Shown here in pieces: positions 29,066-33,322 of a stretch of 33,322 nucleotides of DNA; the first letter of the stretch is position 1; every line of letters starts with the position of its first letter. The DNA comes from Flavobacteriaceae bacterium (GTDB lineage Bacteria > Bacteroidota > Bacteroidia > Flavobacteriales > Flavobacteriaceae): assembly GCA_029939235.1 (NCBI GenBank), contig JAOZTG010000007.1, positions 9,142 to 42,463 on the forward strand, read 5' to 3'. The position numbers were made by a program, and so were the translations under genes. The notes beneath the pieces were generated by a model. The model made no database searches, was not told where the DNA came from, and was given only the letters and a program-made list of their open reading frames with translations.

Positions 29066-29104
29066 GGTTTAGGCCTAAGTGGAATTACCCCAAAGACCTA
29101 AACC
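29066..29104 (-). promoter_or_regulatory. Inverted repeat in the rplL-rpoB spacer
   Basis: GGTTTAGG (29066-29073) and CCTAAACC (29097-29104) are exact inverse repeats, 23 nt apart, in the 111-nt spacer before rpoB. On the minus strand the second arm is followed by ATTTTG, a weak T-tract. In E. coli the equivalent spacer holds a partial terminator and an RNase III site that lower rpoBC relative to ribosomal protein genes; a like role here is an inference. Confidence 0.45.
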
Positions 29105-29127
29105 TTAATTGTTTAGAGAAAAGTAGA

Positions 29128-29502
29128 CTACTTTAGCTCTACTTCTGCTCCTGCATCTTCTAAAGATTTTTTAAGACCTTCAGCCTCATCTTTAGCGATA
29201 CCTTCTTTGATTGGTGCTGGTGCACTATCAACGATTCCTTTAGCTTCTTTCAATCCTAAACCGGTTAATTCTTTCACCAATTTAACAACTGCCAATTTAG
29301 ATTGACCTGCTGCTTTCAAGATTACATCAAATTCTGTTTGCTCTTCTGCAGCTTCTTCTCCTCCTGCTGCAGGACCTGCTACTGCTACTGCTGCTGCAGC
29401 TGGCTCGATACCATATTCTTCTTTTAAAATATCTGCCAATTCATTAACTTCTTTTACTGTTAAGTTAACTAACTGTTCTGCGAAATCTTTTAATTCTGCC
29501 AT
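29128..29502 (-). CDS. rplL: 50S ribosomal protein L7/L12
   Basis: This 124-residue acidic stalk protein of the large subunit is the docking site for elongation factors. The N-terminal dimerisation helices ([31 protein letters not shown]) are joined by an Ala/Gly/Glu-rich hinge ([20 protein letters not shown]) to the globular C-terminal domain with [36 protein letters not shown]. Length matches the family. It lies 47 nt after rplJ and is the last ribosomal gene before rpoB. Confidence 0.99.
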   Translation of the reverse strand: MAELKDFAEQLVNLTVKEVNELADILKEEYGIEPAAAAVAVAGPAAGGEEAAEEQTEFDVILKAAGQSKLAVVKLVKELTGLGLKEAKGIVDSAPAPIKEGIAKDEAEGLKKSLEDAGAEVELK

Positions 29503-29549
29503 TTTTCTACTGTTTAAATTTTATTATTTAGTTTATTAGTGTGTGTATT

Positions 29550-30065
29550 TTATTTTTCTGATAAAGTTTTCAAGATACCAGCCAATTTACCTCCTCCTGA
29601 TTGTAATGCTGAAATAACATTTTTAGCAGGTGATTGTAAGATGGTGATAACCTCTCCAATAAGTTCTTCTTTAGATTTAATGTTTACTAAAGCATCCAAT
29701 TGGTCATCTCCAACATAGATAGACGCTTCAATATACGCACCTTTAAGAATAGGCTTTTTAGATTTTTTTCTAAACTCTTTGATCACTTTGGCTGGAGCAT
29801 TTCCAGTTTCAGAAACCATCATAGAAGTATTACCTTTTAATGTTTCAGGTAAATCTCCAAAATCTTTATCCGATTGTTCCATTGCTTTTGCAAGCAAGGT
29901 ATTTTTAACAACTGCCAAATTAACGTTTGCTTTAAAACAAGCTCTACGTAAATTTGATGTATCCGAAGCATTTAAGTTCGAAATATCAGCTAAATAGATA
30001 ATATTGTTATCTGCTAATTTGCCAGTTAAATCCTTAATCACTTGTGATTTTTCTTCTCTAGTCAT
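29550..30065 (-). CDS. rplJ: 50S ribosomal protein L10
   Basis: This 171-residue stalk-base protein binds 23S rRNA through its N-terminal domain and L7/L12 dimers through its C-terminal helix. The N-terminus MTREEKSQVIKDLTGKLADNN, the stretch NLRRACFKANVNLAVVKNTLLAKAME and the C-terminal helix VISALQSGGGKLAGILKTLSEK are typical. It starts 11 nt after the rplA stop. In many bacteria L10 represses its own operon; the short gap leaves little room for a leader directly upstream here. Confidence 0.99.
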   Translation of the reverse strand: MTREEKSQVIKDLTGKLADNNIIYLADISNLNASDTSNLRRACFKANVNLAVVKNTLLAKAMEQSDKDFGDLPETLKGNTSMMVSETGNAPAKVIKEFRKKSKKPILKGAYIEASIYVGDDQLDALVNIKSKEELIGEVITILQSPAKNVISALQSGGGKLAGILKTLSEK

Positions 30066-30076
30066 AATTCAATATT

Positions 30077-30775
30077 TTAACTTGCACTAACTGATTTTAT
30101 ATCTATTTCAACTCCCGGACTCATCGTACTTGATAAATAAATACTTTTTACATAAGTTCCCTTTACAGTTGATGGTTTCAATTTGAGCAAGGTTTGAATT
30201 ACTTCATTTGCATTGTCCGCAATTTTATCTGCATCAAATGATGCTTTTCCAATTGAAGCATGAATAATTCCGGTTTTATCAACTTTGAAGTCAATCTTAC
30301 CACCTTTTACATCTTTAACCGCTTTAGCAACATCCATTGTTACAGTACCTGTTTTTGGGTTAGGCATTAATCCTCTTGGTCCTAATATTCTACCTAAAGG
30401 TCCTAATTTACCCATTACACTTGGCATGGTAACAATAACGTCAACATCTGTCCATCCTCCTTTAATTTTTTGAAGGTACTCATCCAATCCTACGTAATCA
30501 GCTCCAGCTTCTTTTGCATCTGCTTCTTTATCTGGTGTAACCAATGCCAATACTTTCACATTTTTACCGGTTCCGTGAGGTAAAGTTACTACCCCTCTTA
30601 CCATTTGGTTTGCTTTACGCGGATCAACACCTAAACGTACAGCAAGATCAATACTTGCATCAAATTTTACGCTGGTGATATCTTTTATTACAGAAGATGC
30701 TTCCTTTAAATTGTATGCTTTTTTAACATCAAATTTTGAAATTGCTTCTTTCTGTTTCTTTGTTAGTTTTGCCAT
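30077..30775 (-). CDS. rplA: 50S ribosomal protein L1
   Basis: This 232-residue protein of the mobile L1 stalk binds 23S rRNA and helps release deacylated tRNA. Typical segments are [21 protein letters not shown] near residue 50, [18 protein letters not shown], the middle [26 protein letters not shown], and the end [11 protein letters not shown]. It begins 4 nt after the rplK stop, so the two are translationally coupled. In E. coli L1 represses this pair by binding its mRNA; I did not identify such a site. Confidence 0.99.
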   Translation of the reverse strand: MAKLTKKQKEAISKFDVKKAYNLKEASSVIKDITSVKFDASIDLAVRLGVDPRKANQMVRGVVTLPHGTGKNVKVLALVTPDKEADAKEAGADYVGLDEYLQKIKGGWTDVDVIVTMPSVMGKLGPLGRILGPRGLMPNPKTGTVTMDVAKAVKDVKGGKIDFKVDKTGIIHASIGKASFDADKIADNANEVIQTLLKLKPSTVKGTYVKSIYLSSTMSPGVEIDIKSVSAS

Positions 30776-30779
30776 CTTC

Positions 30780-31226
30780 TTATGCTGTTTTAACCGGAGC
30801 TTCTCCTTTTACACGAATACCCATAGATCTAGCAGTTCCTGCTATCATAATCATAGCTGACTCTACTTGAAAAGCATTTAAGTCAACCATTTTATCCTCA
30901 GCAATTTTTCTGATTTGATCCCAGGTTACTGTAGCTACTTTCTTTCTATTAGGTTCTCCTGAACCTTTTTTCAATTTAGCTGCTTCTAACAATTGCACAG
31001 CTGCTGGTGGAGTTTTTACAATAAAGTCAAATGATTTATCCTTGTAAACATTAATTACAACGGGTAAAACTTTCCCTGCTTTATCCTGAGTTCTAGCGTT
31101 GAATTGCTTACAGAACTCCATGATATTAACTCCGGCAGCACCTAATGCTGGTCCTACAGGTGGTGAAGGATTAGCTGCACCTCCACGAACTTGTAATTTT
31201 ACTACCTTACTAATTTCTTTTGCCAT
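30780..31226 (-). CDS. rplK: 50S ribosomal protein L11
   Basis: This 148-residue protein of the GTPase-associated centre binds 23S rRNA helices 43-44 and is the target region of thiostrepton. The N-terminal proline-rich part [31 protein letters not shown] and the C-terminal RNA-binding part with [10 protein letters not shown] are clear. It is 6 residues longer than the E. coli protein. It lies 67 nt after nusG; that gap has a weak ACATTA/TAATGT inverted repeat and no convincing promoter. Confidence 0.99.
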   Translation of the reverse strand: MAKEISKVVKLQVRGGAANPSPPVGPALGAAGVNIMEFCKQFNARTQDKAGKVLPVVINVYKDKSFDFIVKTPPAAVQLLEAAKLKKGSGEPNRKKVATVTWDQIRKIAEDKMVDLNAFQVESAMIMIAGTARSMGIRVKGEAPVKTA

Positions 31227-31293
31227 TTTTTAAACTTTAATTAAGAAAACACATTAATTGGAAGCTAATGTATTAACCAAATTCTCGTAACAT

Positions 31294-31848
31294 TTATGAG
31301 ATTTTCTCAACTTGCATGTAGTTCAATTCCAGTGGAGTTTTACGTCCAAAGATCTTCACCATCACTTCAAGTTTACGTTTTTCTTCGTTTATTTTTTCAA
31401 TTACTCCATCAAATCCGTTAAACGGACCATCGATAACTTTCACTGTTTCTCCTTTGATAAAAGGAATCGCAACATTTTCATTTTGTACAGCCAATTCATC
31501 TACTGTACCTAACATTCTGTTTACTTCTGACTTTCTTAATGGTACCGGATCACCTCCCTTGGTTTCACCTAAAAAACCAATTACACCTGTAACCGATTTA
31601 ATAACGTGAGGAACCTCTCCACTCAAATTTGCTTCCACCATGATATACCCAGGAAAATATACTTTTTCCTTGTGGTACTTTTTTCCATTACGTATTTGAA
31701 TAACTTTTTCGGTAGGAACTAGAACCTGGCTAACAAAATCTGATAATCCTAATCGAGCAATTTCATTTTCAATATAGGCTTTTACCTTATTTTCTTGTCC
31801 GCCAATAGCTCTTACGGCATACCATTTCATTACAGAAGAATCAGACAT
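31294..31848 (-). CDS. nusG: Transcription termination/antitermination factor NusG
   Basis: This 184-residue protein binds the RNA polymerase clamp with its NGN domain and couples to Rho or the ribosome with its KOW domain. The N-terminal MKWYAVRAIGGQENKVKAYIENE starts the NGN fold and KVYFPGYIMVEANL continues it. The C-terminal KOW stretch is KGETVKVIDGPFNGFDGVIEKINEEKRKLEVMVKIFGR. Length is usual (E. coli 181). It follows secE by 9 nt, the standard secE-nusG arrangement. Confidence 0.99.
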   Translation of the reverse strand: MSDSSVMKWYAVRAIGGQENKVKAYIENEIARLGLSDFVSQVLVPTEKVIQIRNGKKYHKEKVYFPGYIMVEANLSGEVPHVIKSVTGVIGFLGETKGGDPVPLRKSEVNRMLGTVDELAVQNENVAIPFIKGETVKVIDGPFNGFDGVIEKINEEKRKLEVMVKIFGRKTPLELNYMQVEKIS

Positions 31849-31857
31849 AATTATATA

Positions 31858-32049
31858 TTAATTAAAAATGTTAAAAAATTGTTCTAAAGCTGTTTGGAAA
31901 AATTTATCTACTACAAAAACTGCCAAAGCAAAAATTATAGTAAATACCGCAACAAGTACTGTGTCTTTTTGTGCTTGCTCTTTTTTCTCCCAGGTAACAT
32001 TATTTTTTAATTCTTCAAATGAATCTTTGATGTAATTTACTAACTCCAT
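31858..32049 (-). CDS. secE: Preprotein translocase subunit SecE
   Basis: This 63-residue single-helix form of SecE is the essential clamp of the SecYEG channel. An amphipathic N-terminal helix (VNYIKDSFEELKNNVTWEKKEQAQKDT) contains the conserved Trp/Lys segment and leads into one membrane helix (about 31-50, VLVAVFTIIFALAVFVVDKFF). The short form is normal outside gammaproteobacteria. The ATG lies about 17 nt downstream of tRNA-Trp, so the tRNA is likely cut from a common transcript. Confidence 0.96.
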   Translation of the reverse strand: MELVNYIKDSFEELKNNVTWEKKEQAQKDTVLVAVFTIIFALAVFVVDKFFQTALEQFFNIFN

Positions 32050-32065
32050 TTCAATCTAATTTACG

Positions 32066-32138
32066 CACGGGTGGAGAGGCTCGAACTCCCGACACCTGGT
32101 TTTGGAGACCAGTGCTCTACCAACTGAGCTACACCCGT
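32066..32138 (-). tRNA. trnW: tRNA-Trp (anticodon CCA)
   Basis: Read on the minus strand, the full cloverleaf is visible. The acceptor ACGGGTG pairs with CACCCGT. The D arm is GCTC-AGTTGGTA-GAGC. The anticodon arm CTGGT-CTCCAAA-ACCAG has anticodon CCA for tryptophan. The T arm is GGGAG-TTCGAGC-CTCTC (one G-T pair), and the discriminator is G. No CCA end is encoded. It lies between tuf and secE, the common bacterial place for this tRNA. Confidence 0.98.
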
Positions 32139-32140
32139 AT

Positions 32141-32176
32141 TAAGCAGTTTACTTTTTCTTTTAGTAAAGTTTTACT
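32141..32176 (-). repeat. Imperfect nested inverted repeat between tuf and tRNA-Trp
   Basis: AGCAG-TTTACT ... AGTAAA-GTTTTA-CTGCT forms two nested stems (5 and 6 pairs) with a bulge on one side. It lies just 5' of tRNA-Trp on the transcribed strand. It may be a processing structure between the tuf message and the tRNA; there is no typical terminator tail. Confidence 0.35.
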
Positions 32177-32230
32177 GCTAAAATCTAAGTTTTGTTTTTA
32201 TAAAAAAACACTCTACTTAAACGAATATAA

Positions 32231-32254
32231 GGTGCCTCTTTAAAAAGAGGCACC
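32231..32254 (-). terminator. Probable terminator or stem-loop after tuf
   Basis: Perfect ten-pair stem GGTGCCTCTT - TAAA - AAGAGGCACC, 35 nt past the tuf stop. On the minus strand the tail is TTATATTCG, a poor T-run, so it may be a partial terminator that allows tRNA-Trp and secE to be transcribed from upstream. Confidence 0.55.
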
Positions 32255-32288
32255 CGACATTCATAATTATTTTAATTGACTAAATTAA

Positions 32289-33322
32289 TCAGTCAAGAAT
32301 TTCAGTAACCTGACCTGCACCTACAGTTCTACCTCCTTCACGGATTGCAAAACGTAAACCTAAGTTCAATGCAATTGGTTGTAATAAATCAACTGTAATA
32401 GTTAAGTTATCTCCAGGCATTACCATTTCAACACCTTCAGGTAAATTAATAGTACCTGTAACGTCAGTTGTTCTTACATAGAACTGTGGACGGTAATTTT
32501 TGTGGAATGGAGTATGACGACCACCTTCTTCTTTTTTCAAGATATAAACTTCTGCTTTGAATTTAGCATGTGGCTTAATTGAACCTGGCTTACAGATTAC
32601 CATACCTCTACTAATTTCATCTTTATCAATACCTCTTAATAAGATACCTACGTTATCACCAGCTTCACCTCTATCTAATATTTTACGAAACATCTCAACT
32701 CCAGTTACAACAGAAGTTAATTTTTCAGCTCCCATACCGATAATATCAACAGAATCTCCTGTATTTGCAACACCCATTTCAATACGGCCAGTAGCAACAG
32801 TACCACGACCTGTAATTGAGAATACATCTTCAACAGGCATTAAGAAATCTTTATCAATATCTCTTTTTGGTAATTCGATCCAGCTATCAACTGCATCCAT
32901 TAATTCCATTATTCCACCAACCCATTTTTCTTCTCCGTTCAATGCACCTAATGCAGAACCTTGAATTACAGGGCCATTATCACCATCATATTCATAGAAT
33001 GATAATAATTCTCTAATTTCCATATCAACTAGTTCTAACAATTCCTCATCATCAACCATGTCTACTTTATTCATAAACACAACCATTCTAGGAATACCTA
33101 CCTGGCGACCTAATAAGATATGTTCACGAGTTTGTGGCATTGGTCCATCAGTTGCAGCAACAACTAAAATAGCACCGTCCATCTGAGCAGCACCAGTTAC
33201 CATGTTCTTTACGTAATCCGCGTGACCTGGACAGTCAACGTGAGCGTAATGACGATTTGCTGTTGAATATTCAACATGCGCAGTATTAATTGTTATACCT
33301 CTTTCTTTTTCTTCTGGAGCAT
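32289..33322 (-). CDS. tuf: Elongation factor Tu (5' end outside window)
   Basis: This GTPase delivers aminoacyl-tRNA to the ribosome. The reading frame stays open to the window edge at 33322, beginning [20 protein letters not shown], so the track start at Met (33203) is internal. Roughly 50 N-terminal residues, including the P-loop, are missing because of the window edge. Visible are the G3 motif DCPGHADYV, the NKVD motif in [14 protein letters not shown], domain 2 with [17 protein letters not shown], and domain 3 ending [14 protein letters not shown]. It lies upstream of tRNA-Trp and secE as in many bacteria. Confidence 0.98.
   Translation of the reverse strand, partial: APEEKERGITINTAHVEYSTANRHYAHVDCPGHADYVKNMVTGAAQMDGAILVVAATDGPMPQTREHILLGRQVGIPRMVVFMNKVDMVDDEELLELVDMEIRELLSFYEYDGDNGPVIQGSALGALNGEEKWVGGIMELMDAVDSWIELPKRDIDKDFLMPVEDVFSITGRGTVATGRIEMGVANTGDSVDIIGMGAEKLTSVVTGVEMFRKILDRGEAGDNVGILLRGIDKDEISRGMVICKPGSIKPHAKFKAEVYILKKEEGGRHTPFHKNYRPQFYVRTTDVTGTINLPEGVEMVMPGDNLTITVDLLQPIALNLGLRFAIREGGRTVGAGQVTEILD

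Noticed and set aside
32289-33203. 304-residue EF-Tu as a complete gene
   Set aside because: Met at 33203 is internal ([13 protein letters not shown]); the frame continues with EF-Tu sequence to the window edge.

Overview
The window is an AT-rich (visibly low-GC) chromosomal segment from a member of the Bacteroidota, most likely class Flavobacteriia. Four things point there. It has a complete gldK-gldL-gldM-gldN cluster (type IX secretion/gliding motor). The block miaB - sigma-54 activator - lptE-like - TPR protein - secG - groES - groEL has, to my recollection, the order usual in that class. Promoters fit the Bacteroidota pattern TTG-N~20-TAnnTTTG. Shine-Dalgarno sites are weak or absent. 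I cannot name the genus from sequence alone. There is no sign of mobile elements, phage, CRISPR or horizontally acquired islands; this is core genome.

Layout. (1) 1-4.7 kb, minus strand: gldK, gldL, gldM, gldN, transcribed right to left and ending at a bidirectional terminator at the window's left edge. GldL and GldM form the proton-driven inner-membrane motor; GldK (lipoprotein) and GldN form the periplasmic/outer-membrane ring of the T9SS. (2) 4.86-8.7 kb, minus: an arginase-fold protein whose metal-binding residues are largely lost, then topA, each likely its own or a partly coupled unit. (3) 8.85-10.1 kb, minus: a lipoprotein with about seven LVIVD-type beta-propeller blades, divergent from (4). 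(4) 10.2-14.7 kb, plus: miaB, a sigma-54 activator starting with TTG and lacking a receiver domain, an LptE-like lipoprotein, a TPR-tailed protein and secG, closing at a strong terminator. (5) 14.8-16.9 kb, plus: groES-groEL with its own promoter and terminator. (6) 16.95-17.3 kb, plus: a YciI-family gene broken by one extra base in an A8 run. (7) 17.3-20.45 kb, minus: a BtuB-sized TonB-dependent receptor downstream of a histidine-containing membrane protein with about 12 helices. (8) 20.5-33.3 kb, minus: the transcription/translation block tuf (5' end cut off by the window edge) - tRNA-Trp - secE - nusG - rplK - rplA - rplJ - rplL - rpoB - rpoC - DUF3467 gene.

How it fits together: most of the window is housekeeping (translation elongation, ribosomal stalk, RNA polymerase, protein export, chaperonin, topoisomerase, tRNA modification) plus envelope functions (T9SS, LPS export, outer-membrane uptake). 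I see no clearly new multi-gene system. The items most worth a second look are the metal-site-degenerate arginase homologue beside the T9SS genes, the frameshifted yciI, the receiver-less sigma-54 activator with a long linker, the histidine-rich membrane protein beside a TonB receptor, and intercistronic hairpins in the rplL-rpoB-rpoC region. No stretch longer than about 300 bases lacks a gene.
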